Assembly: GCA_016720745.1 (NCBI GenBank)
Contig: JADKKA010000022.1
Location: forward strand, 992,001-1,056,000
Source: Chitinophagaceae bacterium
GTDB taxonomy: Bacteria; Bacteroidota; Bacteroidia; Chitinophagales; Chitinophagaceae
Direction of reading: 5' to 3'
Length of the DNA: 64,000 nt
The first letter of the stretch is position 1; the number at the start of each line of letters is the position of its first letter. The notes under the pieces were generated by a model. That model was not told where the DNA came from. It did no database searches and saw only the letters and a program-made list of their open reading frames with translations. Both the position numbers and the translations under genes were made by a program. This document shows, piece by piece, positions 54,341-63,867 of the stretch.

Positions 54341-54382
54341 ATCTGTAAGAATGAATTTCCGATAAAAAAGCTGCAAGCAGGG

Positions 54383-55024
54383 TCAGACTTTTAACGAACC
54401 CTTCCAGCCAGCGGGGTCTTCCCGCCATTGCAAAAGTAATTCCTGCTGATCGGCAGCAATCATCCCCCTTTCGATAGCCAATCCGATGAGGGTGGGATAA
54501 TCAGTTAATGAATAAAAAGTCAGTGCCGCAGCTTCAAAAGCCTTGTCGGCCTGAGAAAATCCATAGGTAAAAATAGAAACCATGCCAATGACATCTAGAC
54601 CCTGTTCCTTTAATACATCAACCACCTGCAGGCTGCTTTTGCCTGTAGAAACCAGGTCCTCGATCACCACCACTTTCCGGCCTTTCTCATAATGGCCCTC
54701 AATCTGGTTGCCCAGTCCATGCTCTTTGGGTTTGGGCCGGACATAGATATAAGGCAGTTTCAGCTGATCTGCAGCCATGGCTCCCCAGGCAATCCCTGCG
54801 GTAGCCACCCCTGCCAGCAGTTCTGCTTCGGGAAACTTTTCAAAAATTACATTACACATTTCTGACTTTATAAAATCCCTGATATAAGGAAAGGAAAGTA
54901 CTTTCCTGTTATCACAATAGATCGGGCTTTTCCAGCCACTGGCCCAGGTAAAGGGCTGGTCAGGGTTCAGACGGACGGCATTTACCTGCAATAATTTTTC
55001 AGCTACAGCGCTTGCATCATTCAT
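54383..55024 (-). CDS. pyrE: Orotate phosphoribosyltransferase
   Basis: Joins orotate and PRPP to OMP in pyrimidine synthesis. The 213-residue protein has FTWASGWKSPIYCDNRKVLSFP near residue 22, GVATAGIAWGAMAADQLKLPYIYVRPKPKEHG and the PRPP motif VVVIEDLVSTGKSSLQVVD. The start is supported by TAACTTTG ending 4 nt upstream. pyrB and pyrR are about 1.7-3.2 kb upstream on the same strand but in a separate transcription unit. Confidence 0.96.
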   Translation of the reverse strand: MNDASAVAEKLLQVNAVRLNPDQPFTWASGWKSPIYCDNRKVLSFPYIRDFIKSEMCNVIFEKFPEAELLAGVATAGIAWGAMAADQLKLPYIYVRPKPKEHGLGNQIEGHYEKGRKVVVIEDLVSTGKSSLQVVDVLKEQGLDVIGMVSIFTYGFSQADKAFEAAALTFYSLTDYPTLIGLAIERGMIAADQQELLLQWREDPAGWKGSLKV

Positions 55025-55028
55025 AGGA

Positions 55029-55036
55029 CAAAGTTA
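55029..55036 (-). promoter_or_regulatory. -7 element TAACTTTG before pyrE
   Basis: TAACTTTG on the minus strand ends 4 nt before the pyrE ATG, predicting a leaderless transcript. Confidence 0.55.
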
Positions 55037-55168
55037 GCCGGTGGAAACCATATGATGACATACCCGGTTCATTAGTTCTGCCAGCTATTCCTTTTGTCCT
55101 TCATTAGCTTCAGCTGATTTGCTGTAACTTAGAACGATAACAGGCTTGTTAAATCCCCTTCCTTCTGC

Positions 55169-55792
55169 ATGTACATCAAAATATATTTCGATAACAAACC
55201 GCTTTTTCTCTGCGATTCCGTGGATGAAGTGATTACACCCTTTATTCACCATGATGATGCTGTTTTCATTGATGAGCTGGATAGCCATACGGTAAAATCC
55301 ATGATACATGAAATGCAGCTGGAAAAAGTGCATGCCGGCGTTTTCCTGCATGCTGATCTGGAAGCCCTCCGCAAAGCATTTTATAAAAAATTTACCCTGG
55401 TGCAGGCAGCAGGTGGTCTGGTGGAAAATGAAAAAGGTGAAATACTGATGATTTTCAGGAGGGGAAAATGGGATCTTCCAAAAGGGAAACTGGATAAAGG
55501 AGAAACGCTTTCCGAATGTGCTGTCAGGGAAGTGGAGGAAGAGACTGGTCTGCAGCGAATTCAATTACTATCTCCCCTGCCGGTTACTTATCATACTTAT
55601 CACGAAGGGTCAAAGTATATACTCAAAGAATCTTACTGGTACCATATGAAAGTGGAAGGTACACAGCAACTGGTTCCCCAAACCGGCGAGGGTATTGATG
55701 TGGTAAAATGGGTCAGCAGGGAAAAGGCCAGAGATTACTATCCCGAGTGTTTTCCTTCCGTGATTGATGTAATGGAAGCCTACCTGGGCTGA
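55169..55792 (+). CDS. Nudix hydrolase with an N-terminal extension
   Basis: 207 residues. An N-terminal region of about 75 residues (MYIKIYFDNKPLFLCDSVDEVI ... LRKAFYKKFTLV) of unknown function precedes the Nudix domain, whose box GKLDKGETLSECAVREVEEETG is complete, with the REVxEE metal-binding glutamates. PKGKLDKGET is typical of enzymes acting on (di)nucleoside polyphosphates or diphosphoinositol-like substrates; the true substrate cannot be read. The gene ends 1 bp from the convergent thioesterase gene. Confidence 0.9.
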   Translation: MYIKIYFDNKPLFLCDSVDEVITPFIHHDDAVFIDELDSHTVKSMIHEMQLEKVHAGVFLHADLEALRKAFYKKFTLVQAAGGLVENEKGEILMIFRRGKWDLPKGKLDKGETLSECAVREVEEETGLQRIQLLSPLPVTYHTYHEGSKYILKESYWYHMKVEGTQQLVPQTGEGIDVVKWVSREKARDYYPECFPSVIDVMEAYLG

Positions 55793-55793
55793 T

Positions 55794-56246
55794 TCAGAGC
55801 GAGCGGGGCTTGCTGAAATCTCTTTTGGGTATGATGGCAACTGTCAGCCTGCTCACACAAACCAGTTTTTCATGGTCATTAAATATGCGGATATCCCATA
55901 CATGGGTTGATTTTCCGAGGTGAAGCGGCATGGCGACGGCAGTAACATATCCCGCAGTGGCGCTATGTACATGATTGGCGTTGATTTCAAGTCCCACACA
56001 TTGGTATTGTGCCGGATCAATGACCATGGCAGAAGCGATGCTGCCAATACTTTCGGCCAGCACACAGGAAGCTCCTCCATGTAATAAGCCGTAAGCCTGC
56101 CTTGTCCGCTGATCCACCGGCATTCTTGCTTTGAGGTAGTCCTTCCCTATTTCGATCCATTCAATGCCGATATGTTCATCCATGGTGCCCCTGCCGGTTT
56201 CCTGCAATTGCTCCAATGTAATTTCTGTTTTAAACCAAATAGACAT
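55794..56246 (-). CDS. Hotdog-fold acyl-CoA thioesterase (MenI/YdiI-like)
   Basis: 150 residues with the hotdog central helix and catalytic region QAYGLLHGGASCVLAESIGSIAS, followed by GLEINANHVHSATAGYVTA and THVWDIRIFNDHEKLVCVSRLTVAII. These match the YdiI/PaaI-like family, which includes the 1,4-dihydroxy-2-naphthoyl-CoA hydrolase of menaquinone synthesis. No other menaquinone gene is here, so the substrate is inferred. It starts 4 bp after coaD ends and is likely co-transcribed with it. Confidence 0.85.
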   Translation of the reverse strand: MSIWFKTEITLEQLQETGRGTMDEHIGIEWIEIGKDYLKARMPVDQRTRQAYGLLHGGASCVLAESIGSIASAMVIDPAQYQCVGLEINANHVHSATAGYVTAVAMPLHLGKSTHVWDIRIFNDHEKLVCVSRLTVAIIPKRDFSKPRSL

Positions 56247-56250
56247 AGGC

Positions 56251-56721
56251 TTATTTAAGAACTGATTTAGCTACTAATTCCGGTAAAAAAGGGGTGGCGT
56301 CACCACCATTTCGAATGATATCCCGTACAATGGTGGAAGCTACCGAAGTATACTTGGGTTCCCCGGTTAAAAAAATGGTTTCAATGGTTCTGTCCAGCGT
56401 ACGGTTTGCATCAGCGATTGTTTTCTCATACTCAAAATCGCTGACATAGCGGATTCCCCTCAGTATGAAGCGGGCGCCAATTATTTTACAATAGTTGATG
56501 GTGAGTCCTTCGTACACCACTCCTTCTACCCTTTCTTCATCCTTGTAAATCTCTTCTATCCATTCCTGTCTTTGCCTGGCGCTGAACATGGGTGTTTTGG
56601 AAGCGTTTAATCCAATGCCCACGATGATTTTATCAAACAGGGGCAGTGCCCGGTTGATGATGTCGACATGTCCTAAGGTGACGGGATCAAAAGTCCCTGG
56701 AAAAAGGCAGATGCGGGGCAT
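56251..56721 (-). CDS. coaD: Phosphopantetheine adenylyltransferase
   Basis: Penultimate step of coenzyme A synthesis, transferring AMP to 4'-phosphopantetheine. The 156-residue protein has FPGTFDPVTLGHVDIINRAL (HxGH motif at about 16-20), VGIGLNASKTPMF, GARFILRGIRYVSDFEYE and the C-terminal KYTSVASTIVRDIIRNGGD. All are standard for CoaD. It follows pyrB by 46 bp and precedes a thioesterase gene by 4 bp, a mixed CoA/pyrimidine operon. Confidence 0.97.
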   Translation of the reverse strand: MPRICLFPGTFDPVTLGHVDIINRALPLFDKIIVGIGLNASKTPMFSARQRQEWIEEIYKDEERVEGVVYEGLTINYCKIIGARFILRGIRYVSDFEYEKTIADANRTLDRTIETIFLTGEPKYTSVASTIVRDIIRNGGDATPFLPELVAKSVLK

Positions 56722-56767
56722 GGCAAAAGATTAGGTTGAAAAGCTAATGATTATTGATCAATTAAAC

Positions 56768-57703
56768 TCAATTCCCGGCCGTTTTCCTTCCGGAGAGGAG
56801 GTACAAAACCGCCATCCTCACTGCCACACCGTTTTCCACCTGTTGCAGGATAATGGATTGTCCACTGTCAGCCACATCGCTATCCAGTTCAACACCCCGG
56901 TTGATCGGACCCGGATGCATGATCACAATTTCTTTTTGCAAACTGTCCAGCAATCTTCGGTTAATGCCATATGCCAAACTGTACTCCCTGAGTGAAGAGA
57001 ACAGTACCTGATTCTGTCTTTCGAGCTGAATACGCAACACATTGGCTACATCACACCAGGAAAGCGTTTCTTTCAGGTTATAACTCACATTAACGCCGAG
57101 TGCCTGGGCAATGTATTTGGGGATCAGGGTGGGCGGACCACAAACCGTGACTTCGGCACCCATTTTATTGAGCAGGAAAATATTGCTTTGGGCTACCCGG
57201 CTGTGCATGATATCACCGATAATAGCCACTTTTCTTCCTTTTAAACTCCCGGTCTTTTCCTGTATTGAAAAAGCATCCAGCAGGGCCTGTGTGGGGTGTT
57301 CATTGATCCCGTCACCGGCATTGATGATGGCAGCAGGAATATGTTGTGACAGAAAATGCGGGGCTCCGCTGGCACTATGGCGCATCACCACCATGTCCAC
57401 TTTCATGGACAGGATATTATTTACTGTATCCAGCAGGGTTTCACCCTTGGCTGCTGAGGAAGTCGAGGCTGCAAAATTCAGGGTATCAGCGCTCAGTCTT
57501 TTCTCCGCCAGCTCAAAAGAGAACCGGGTACGGGTGGAATTCTCATAAAAAAGATTCACGATGGTTACTTCACGAAGGGAAGGAACTTTTTTAACCGGTC
57601 GTTGTAATACTTCTTTGAATTGTGCTGCCGTGGATAAAATAAGGGAGATATCTTCCGGGTTGAGATCTTTAATGCCTAGCAGGTGTCGAGTGGATAGTTG
57701 CAT
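56768..57703 (-). CDS. pyrB: Aspartate carbamoyltransferase catalytic subunit
   Basis: Condenses carbamoyl phosphate and aspartate in pyrimidine synthesis. The 311-residue chain carries FYENSTRTRFSFELAEKRL (STRTR carbamoyl-phosphate site, residues 54-58), HSASGAPHFL, EHPTQALLDAFSI and HPGPINRGVE. No pyrI regulatory subunit is present nearby, so it is of the unregulated trimeric kind. pyrR lies 43 bp upstream on the same strand, and coaD follows. Confidence 0.97.
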   Translation of the reverse strand: MQLSTRHLLGIKDLNPEDISLILSTAAQFKEVLQRPVKKVPSLREVTIVNLFYENSTRTRFSFELAEKRLSADTLNFAASTSSAAKGETLLDTVNNILSMKVDMVVMRHSASGAPHFLSQHIPAAIINAGDGINEHPTQALLDAFSIQEKTGSLKGRKVAIIGDIMHSRVAQSNIFLLNKMGAEVTVCGPPTLIPKYIAQALGVNVSYNLKETLSWCDVANVLRIQLERQNQVLFSSLREYSLAYGINRRLLDSLQKEIVIMHPGPINRGVELDSDVADSGQSIILQQVENGVAVRMAVLYLLSGRKTAGN

Positions 57704-57746
57704 TAAAGAGCGAAGTTATAGGTTTGAAATGAAAAATACGAATTGA

Positions 57747-58265
57747 TCAATTTGACTGACCCGGGATCAGTACCACTTCTCCATTGACCAGTTTTACTTT
57801 ATCTGTTTTGGCCGTTTCCACGATTTTGGCAGCAAAATCTGCCTGTATGGGAAACTGGCGATGTTCTTTCCGGTCTATCAGTACACAAAGCTCTACCTTA
57901 TCGGGTCTGCCATAGTCAAGCAGGGTATCCAGTGCTGCTTTGATGGTACGTCCGGTAAACAATACATCATCAATCAGCACCACCGTCTTGTTCTCGATAT
58001 TGAATGGCATATTCATGGTATCCGGAGCAATGATTTCTTTACGGATATCATCGCGGTAAAATGTAATATCCAACTGACCATACTGCACCTGTTGATCGGG
58101 GTTCAATGTCTGAAGAACTTCCATGATCCTTGCGCCGAGTATGGCACCTCCCTGCTGTATACCGGCAAAGATGACTGAGGAAAGATCCCGGTGACTTGCA
58201 TGTAAATCATTGGCCAGTTTCCGGATGGCTGTTGCTAAGTCGTTGGTTGAAAGCAGGACTGTCAT
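57747..58265 (-). CDS. pyrR: PyrR-type pyrimidine regulator / uracil phosphoribosyltransferase
   Basis: 172 residues with the PRTase fold: the PRPP motif VVLIDDVLFTGRTIKAALDTL, FAGIQQGGAILGARIM near residue 42, and the C-terminal ELCVLIDRKEHRQFPIQADFAAKIV. Members attenuate pyr mRNA in Firmicutes and have weak UPRT activity; in Bacteroidota the regulatory role is unproven. I used MTVLLSTNDLA (58265) as start because an earlier ATG at 58295 lies in the stop codon of the preceding gene. It heads the pyrR-pyrB-coaD-thioesterase cluster. Confidence 0.93.
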   Translation of the reverse strand: MTVLLSTNDLATAIRKLANDLHASHRDLSSVIFAGIQQGGAILGARIMEVLQTLNPDQQVQYGQLDITFYRDDIRKEIIAPDTMNMPFNIENKTVVLIDDVLFTGRTIKAALDTLLDYGRPDKVELCVLIDRKEHRQFPIQADFAAKIVETAKTDKVKLVNGEVVLIPGQSN

Positions 58266-58273
58266 GAATATAT

Positions 58274-58296
58274 TGATTAGTGTAAAAATAGACACT
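58274..58296 (-). promoter_or_regulatory. Small hairpin TAGTGT/ACACTA before pyrR
   Basis: On the minus strand TAGTGT, CTATTTTT and ACACTA form a short stem that includes the stop codon of the GLPGLI gene and ends about 10 nt before the pyrR ATG. It could be a weak terminator or a leader element for pyrR. TATTTTTA in its loop also resembles a -7 box. Confidence 0.35.
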
Positions 58297-58972
58297 AGTT
58301 TCCCTTTTTCCTAAATTCTTCTCTGGTCATAATTTTAATATGTGCAGGAATCTGAATGGACACAGGTTCATTGGTGATTGATACGGCCCTGATATGTTTT
58401 CCCATATAACGCTGGTCGTAAACTTCCAGTACCAGGCCTGGTAATCCATAATATTGCATCGGGCCAAAGGGTAGTTGGATTGTTTCCGCATACCAGACAC
58501 TGGTCATTTCCACATGTGGCTTAAAGGATGTATCTGCCTGTATCCAGGTGTTTGTCGTAAAAAAAGCTTTCCTGCAACTAAAACCCAGTATTGTTTTTAT
58601 TGAATCTTCAAATATCCAATCCACTTTCTTAAGATCATCAACCAGGTAGAAATGCTTTTTCGGGGAACTGGCCAGGGCGGAACCTCCATATATAATCTGC
58701 TTCCTCCAATCCAGAATTGCCGAATGATGCAATACCCTGCTTCCATAATCCCTGTTGCTTTTAATGGGATCTTTCCATCCAGTCATTCCATAAGAGTAGG
58801 ACATCGAATCATTACAAACCAATCGGCTTGCGCTTTTTTTACGTGCAGGTGAAGCGACATCTATAAAGTCGGGGACTTCTTCGTTGACATGGCTGTAAAC
58901 AATAGTCAGCCCATTCTGTGCAGCAACAGAAACAAACAACAATAAAGAAGTGGCTAAGAAACCAATTTTCAT
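58295..58972 (-). CDS. GLPGLI family secreted protein
   Basis: About 225 residues starting MKIGFLATSLLLFVSVAAQ, a signal peptide. The family motif is visible as PFGPMQYYGLPGLVLEVYD, with the usual preceding IEDSIKT-like segment (DDLKKVDWIFEDSIKTILGFSCRKAFFT). GLPGLI proteins are abundant in Bacteroidota and functionally unknown; many sit beside outer-membrane or T9SS genes. Here it starts 4 bp after pruA ends and is probably co-transcribed with that proline-catabolism gene, an unexpected partner. A longer start at 59047 would overlap pruA. Confidence 0.9.
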   Translation of the reverse strand: MKIGFLATSLLLFVSVAAQNGLTIVYSHVNEEVPDFIDVASPARKKSASRLVCNDSMSYSYGMTGWKDPIKSNRDYGSRVLHHSAILDWRKQIIYGGSALASSPKKHFYLVDDLKKVDWIFEDSIKTILGFSCRKAFFTTNTWIQADTSFKPHVEMTSVWYAETIQLPFGPMQYYGLPGLVLEVYDQRYMGKHIRAVSITNEPVSIQIPAHIKIMTREEFRKKGN

Positions 58973-58976
58973 TTCA

Positions 58977-60608
58977 TTATTTCTCCGCCAGGAAAGGATA
59001 CTTATAATCAGTTGGTGGATTGAACGTTTCCTTGATCGTCCTTGCACTCAACCAGCGATAGAGATTGAGGATACTTCCTGCTTTATCATTGGTACCACTG
59101 CCTCTTGCACCTCCAAATGGTTGCTGACCTACCACTGCCCCTGTTGGCTTATCGTTGATATAAAAATTTCCGGCAGCATTCCTGAGTTTGTTGGTAGCTA
59201 ATTCAACCGCGGAACGATCCTGTGCGATAATGGATCCGGTCAGTGCATACGGAGAAGTGTTATCCACCAGTTCAAGTGTTTTTTCAAACTGATTGGCATT
59301 ATAGATATAAACAGTCAGCACCGGTCCGAAAATTTCTTCGCACATAGTCACATATTTTGGATCCTTTGCCTGAATAACGGTGGGCTGTACAAACCAGCCT
59401 TCTTTACTGTCGCATTTTCCGCCTACCCAGATTTCTGCTTTAGGATCTTTTTTGGCATGATCAATATACCTTTTGATGCTGTTGAAACTTTTTTCATCAA
59501 TTACTGCATTCACGAAATTGGTGAAGTCTTCCGGACTTCCCATTTTGAACGATTTGACGCCGGCAATCAGTTTCTTTTTCACTTCTTCTGCCATATTGGA
59601 AGGAATATAAGCGCGGGAAGCGGCCGAACATTTTTGACCCTGGAATTCAAAAGCACCCCTTAATAATGCAGTTACGACTACATCCGGATCTGCCGATTTA
59701 TGCACCATTACAAAATCCTTACCACCTGTTTCACCTACAATCCGCGGATAAGAACGGTACATCGCCATATTCTTACCGATGGTTTCCCACATATTGTTAA
59801 ACACACCGGTAGATCCGGTGAAATGTACACCTGCAAAATCGCGGTGATTGAAACAAACCCTGCCAATCGTTGGTCCGTCCACATAAATCAGATTAATAAC
59901 CCCATCCGGCAAACCTGCTTCCTGCAGGATACGCATAAACATCTGCGCTGAATAGATCTGGGTATTGGCTGGTTTCCAAACCACTACATTTCCGCACATG
60001 GCTGCCGATGTTGGCAGGTTACCGCCAATGGCTGTAAAGTTAAAGGGGGTAACGGCCAGCACAAAACCTTCCAGCGGACGGTACTCCATTCTGTTATGCA
60101 TACCCGGACTGCTGATCGGTTGTTGCTTGTATATTTCTGAAAGGAAATGAACATTGAAGCGAAGGAAGTCGATGATTTCACAGGCACTGTCAATTTCAGC
60201 CTGGTAAGCATTTTTACTCTGTCCCAGCATGGTGGTGCCGTTCAGGTAAGGACGGTATTTGGTGGCGATCAGATCAGCCGCTTTTAAAAAAATATTCGCC
60301 CTGTTTTCCCAGCTCATGGCTGCCCAGCTGTCTTTTGCAGCGAGGGCTGCTTCGATGGCCTGGTGGACATGCTTCTCCTCCCCTGCATGGAAATACCCCA
60401 AAACATGTTTGGATTCATGTGGTGGATGTATGGCCACTTTTTTATTGGTACGAACCTGCTTGCTGCCGATATACATGGGTACATCTGCTTCCTGCATCTT
60501 CAGCTCGGCCAGTACTTCTTTTAATCTCTTTTTTTCGGGGCTTCCGGGTGCATATGACAATACAGTTTCATTGACCGGCATGGGGTAAGAAAAAGTTCCA
60601 AATTGCAT
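58977..60608 (-). CDS. pruA: L-glutamate gamma-semialdehyde (P5C) dehydrogenase
   Basis: Oxidises glutamate semialdehyde to glutamate, the second step of proline catabolism. 543 residues, the length of stand-alone eukaryote-like P5CDH. Motifs: AVTPFNFTAIGGNLPTSAAMCGNVVVWKPAN, GVHFTGSTGVFNNMW, the catalytic glutamate in IVGETGGKDFVMVH, the catalytic cysteine in FQGQKCSAASRAYIP, and FYINDKPTGAVVGQQPFGGARGSGTNDKAG. The start is MQFGTFSYPM (60608), because a TATCTTTG promoter element at 60639-60646 lies at the alternative ATG (60641). It probably runs into the GLPGLI gene. Confidence 0.96.
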   Translation of the reverse strand: MQFGTFSYPMPVNETVLSYAPGSPEKKRLKEVLAELKMQEADVPMYIGSKQVRTNKKVAIHPPHESKHVLGYFHAGEEKHVHQAIEAALAAKDSWAAMSWENRANIFLKAADLIATKYRPYLNGTTMLGQSKNAYQAEIDSACEIIDFLRFNVHFLSEIYKQQPISSPGMHNRMEYRPLEGFVLAVTPFNFTAIGGNLPTSAAMCGNVVVWKPANTQIYSAQMFMRILQEAGLPDGVINLIYVDGPTIGRVCFNHRDFAGVHFTGSTGVFNNMWETIGKNMAMYRSYPRIVGETGGKDFVMVHKSADPDVVVTALLRGAFEFQGQKCSAASRAYIPSNMAEEVKKKLIAGVKSFKMGSPEDFTNFVNAVIDEKSFNSIKRYIDHAKKDPKAEIWVGGKCDSKEGWFVQPTVIQAKDPKYVTMCEEIFGPVLTVYIYNANQFEKTLELVDNTSPYALTGSIIAQDRSAVELATNKLRNAAGNFYINDKPTGAVVGQQPFGGARGSGTNDKAGSILNLYRWLSARTIKETFNPPTDYKYPFLAEK

Positions 60609-60638
60609 ACTGCTTGTATTTATTGTTATAAAGCAGTG

Positions 60639-60646
60639 CAAAGATA
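60639..60646 (-). promoter_or_regulatory. -7 element TATCTTTG before pruA
   Basis: TATCTTTG on the minus strand, 30 nt before the chosen pruA start. A TTTT stretch lies about 17 nt further upstream. Confidence 0.6.
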
Positions 60647-60694
60647 TACAATGTCCGCTTGCGAAAATTAGCGCTAACTAAATCCGGCTTATTG

Positions 60695-63649
60695 TCAGCC
60701 CGCTGACACAACAGTTCGCTGGCAGATTACCTCTTCATTGGAACCCCTTTTTAACCTGATAAAATAAGTCCCGGGCAACAATCTGGAAGGCAGAGTAAAA
60801 ATTTCACTTCCACCATTCACTGTTTTTCTCAGGGTTAAGACAAGCCTGCCAGCCGAATCAAAAAATTCGGCAATGACCTGCTCTCCGGAAAAAGCCAGTA
60901 ACCCGGATACGGTAATATTATTATTAAAAACAGAGGGGTAAATCCGGTAGTCGGCGGTCACCGGATTACATGGCCGTACTATAGCAGTGTTGCTATAGCC
61001 GGTTGACATTCCCTGTATTTGATATTTTATACGGTAAAAGCTGTGGGCGGAAGCTGACACTGTTTTATCGGCGTAATGATATTGTCCGGAGCCATTTCCC
61101 TGAACAGACCCGATGGGAGAAAACAGACGGCCATCTTTGCTTTTTTCAATGATAAAGTTGCTAAGTGAAGTTTGCCCTTCCGCATTCCATTGCAATGAAC
61201 TGCTGCAATCCTTTTCCTGTTTCAGGGACAAACTGATCTGACCGGATGCCAGAATACCATATAAGCCCCGCATGGATAAGGCGATGATCACATGTGTATC
61301 ATTATTCCCGTTTCCTTTTGTTTCATCAAAAACAGGTACCCCATCATTTAAATAATCGGCTGGTCCTCTTCCTACAAATAAAGGAATATGGGTTGATTGA
61401 TTGCTGTGGGTGGTAGTACCGAGATAAAGGGCTGAGTCGGTAACATTATAATACAAATGGTTGGACCCCACTGGTGCTCCTGTTGCCCCGAGGTAATCAT
61501 TCCGGGATCCGCCTATATAAGATAGATAGTATTTTATAGACAGGTTGAAATCACAGATCACAAATAGCATATCCAATCCCCCGGCATTACTATTACTGAA
61601 AAAAGTTCCTGAGTTAAAGTTTCTGGTTTGGAGATCCGTTGAACCGGTGGTTCCCCAACTGAGTAAGGCGATCTGGTTGTTGACTACAACAGGTCTGACT
61701 GACACAAGAATTTCATCATCAGATCCTCCAGTGAATGTGGCTTTATATCCCGGACTGCCATCATTGTACAATTTTGCAATAAATCCGTCTATCTGCCCTG
61801 CCCTCGTATTCTGAAAAACAGGCCCGGTACCTAATGGAAAATTGTTGCTGCTGGTTTGTCCAACCAATATTGAAACAGAATCACCCATGGAAAGGATTCC
61901 CCAGGCATAATCACTGCCTGATCCGCCGATCTTATCCAATATATCAAAACTCACCGGTCCTGAAGATGGTACATTGATTCTTCCAAATAGAGCCTCCTGC
62001 CCTGTACCGTTATCCGGGATGCTGCCATTAATTTCAGTAATGTTTCGCGTATTGCCTGCAAATACAATATCACTATCGCTGAGCACCTGAAAATCGTTGA
62101 TCAAATCATCACTGCTGCCACCAATATAAGTACCAAAATCAAGCTGATTGAATGATGAGAACCGGGCTATCCAGGCTTCGGAATTTCCTTCAAATATATC
62201 ATCTGCGAAAGAGGCAATATATGAGGGAGAAGCAAGTGGCAGGGTATCAGTTGCTGAAAGGGAAATATAAAAAGTACTATCCTGAAATGCCCGGATGGTT
62301 AATGCCTTATCCATTCCGTCGCCACCGAGGTAACTGCAATAAAACAGGGAGTCCAGTCCGTGGTTCAGGACGGCAATAAATCCGTCTGTGTTCCCATGAT
62401 ACACTGAATCGAAGGCGGGAATCTGGCCATTCGCTGCCAATGTTACCGGGAAATCCGCTGAACTGGTATAACCCGATACATAAACCAGCGAATCTGTAAG
62501 GGCGATGCCCACTCCCACATCGGCACCGGCACCCCCGAGGTAAGTAATTTGTGTAATGAACTGCCCGTCTTTGGTCAGGGCATAAATCAATACATCCGGT
62601 GTTGCGGCGAAAGTACTATCATAAGCATGGGATAAAGCAGCTGCATATAAAACAGATACCTGGAGACTGGCAGCGCCTGCACAATAAATTTTACCTTCTG
62701 CAGGGCTATAGGTAATCCCATAGAGATATTCATCAAAATCAGTATTATCACCATCAAAGAAAGTTCCCCAAAGCAGATCAGGATCGATGACCAGCGGATA
62801 AAGCCTGTTTACAGTTTGAGCAGTTTTAAAGCGAACGTACCCGTTATGCTGAATATCAAACTGCACAGCAGCCATTTTTTTCCCCGCCGGGGTAACATAG
62901 TAACTCTCCGGCAATCTTAATAAAAAATCACCCATTGCCATTCCAACCCGCAAGCTCCCGTTTTTTAAACGCTCCAGTTTTTTCTGTCCAGAAAACTTCA
63001 TTCTGATTTTACGAACATCAGCTTTAGGCCAGATGATCCAGTCAAACTCCAGATGACCGTTTTGCTGGCTGTATAAACGGAGATCAATACCCGGGTAAAC
63101 CTGTTGCAGGATGATTTCACTACTGGATGATGAACTGACCGAACTAATCTGCCGGTTGCGGACAGCAATAAAATTTCTTTTCGTTGGAAATTGATCTGTG
63201 CTGATATTTTTTCCGGCAATAGAAGCCCCGCAAAACCTGATTTCAAAACTATTGGATCTATAAGTTGTTTGCAGGTCAGCCTTTTCATTATGGGCTACAG
63301 ACTTGGTTTTAGATATTACCGGACTGGCTATTACAATTCTCAGGCGATCTCTTTGTATAAATACAGTTTCATACCGGGAACTGAAATAAGCAATGACTGT
63401 TTCGGGCAAACCTTCTTGTCCATTATTTTCAATTAGTTGCAATGTCCGGCTGCTTTCTCTCAGGGTTGATTTTACCCGGGATTCCAGTTCCTGGTTCATC
63501 CCATGCAATCCTGTCTGAACGGATCCAATGGCTGGTGACTGCCCTTGTATATTATTACAATACAGTAGTAAGCAACTCAAACTGAGAAGTAGAACAGAAA
63601 GTCGGGAATAGTAATGCAATCCCCCCATGTTTTGGTTTTTCATTTTCAT
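60695..63649 (-). CDS. Large T9SS cargo protein with SBBP-type repeats and a type A sorting domain
   Basis: 984 residues. Signal region about 1-36 (LLLSLSCLLLYCNNIQGQ). An N-terminal DUF7948-like domain (about 60-290) includes LIENNGQ, FEIRFCGAS, VYPGIDLRLYSQQNGHLEFDWIIWP and YPLVIDPDLLWGTFFDG. A series of SBBP-like propeller repeats (about 300-800) shows recurring xxYLGGxGxDxxxxI, YIGGSSDDLINDF and FTGGSDDEIL units. The C-terminal 80 residues are a type A sorting domain (YRIYPSVFNNNITVSG ... LLPGTYFIRLKRG). It is secreted and probably surface-attached. The ligand is unknown. Confidence 0.9.
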   Translation of the reverse strand: MKMKNQNMGGLHYYSRLSVLLLSLSCLLLYCNNIQGQSPAIGSVQTGLHGMNQELESRVKSTLRESSRTLQLIENNGQEGLPETVIAYFSSRYETVFIQRDRLRIVIASPVISKTKSVAHNEKADLQTTYRSNSFEIRFCGASIAGKNISTDQFPTKRNFIAVRNRQISSVSSSSSSEIILQQVYPGIDLRLYSQQNGHLEFDWIIWPKADVRKIRMKFSGQKKLERLKNGSLRVGMAMGDFLLRLPESYYVTPAGKKMAAVQFDIQHNGYVRFKTAQTVNRLYPLVIDPDLLWGTFFDGDNTDFDEYLYGITYSPAEGKIYCAGAASLQVSVLYAAALSHAYDSTFAATPDVLIYALTKDGQFITQITYLGGAGADVGVGIALTDSLVYVSGYTSSADFPVTLAANGQIPAFDSVYHGNTDGFIAVLNHGLDSLFYCSYLGGDGMDKALTIRAFQDSTFYISLSATDTLPLASPSYIASFADDIFEGNSEAWIARFSSFNQLDFGTYIGGSSDDLINDFQVLSDSDIVFAGNTRNITEINGSIPDNGTGQEALFGRINVPSSGPVSFDILDKIGGSGSDYAWGILSMGDSVSILVGQTSSNNFPLGTGPVFQNTRAGQIDGFIAKLYNDGSPGYKATFTGGSDDEILVSVRPVVVNNQIALLSWGTTGSTDLQTRNFNSGTFFSNSNAGGLDMLFVICDFNLSIKYYLSYIGGSRNDYLGATGAPVGSNHLYYNVTDSALYLGTTTHSNQSTHIPLFVGRGPADYLNDGVPVFDETKGNGNNDTHVIIALSMRGLYGILASGQISLSLKQEKDCSSSLQWNAEGQTSLSNFIIEKSKDGRLFSPIGSVQGNGSGQYHYADKTVSASAHSFYRIKYQIQGMSTGYSNTAIVRPCNPVTADYRIYPSVFNNNITVSGLLAFSGEQVIAEFFDSAGRLVLTLRKTVNGGSEIFTLPSRLLPGTYFIRLKRGSNEEVICQRTVVSAG

Positions 63650-63867
63650 GAATTTTAGGGGGTGGCTTGTGATCAGGTGGAAGGCGAAACTAATATTAAA
63701 AAGATATATTACATATACTTATTTGTACTCGAATTTTATATGAAATATACTTTGTCAAAATCGTAGAATTACCTTGACCTGATGAAATCAGGAATTGACT
63801 GGTTCAGATGCATCACTTGTTTGAGATGAAGATGGAGTAAAGAACCTGTTAATGAGCAAAAAACTGA

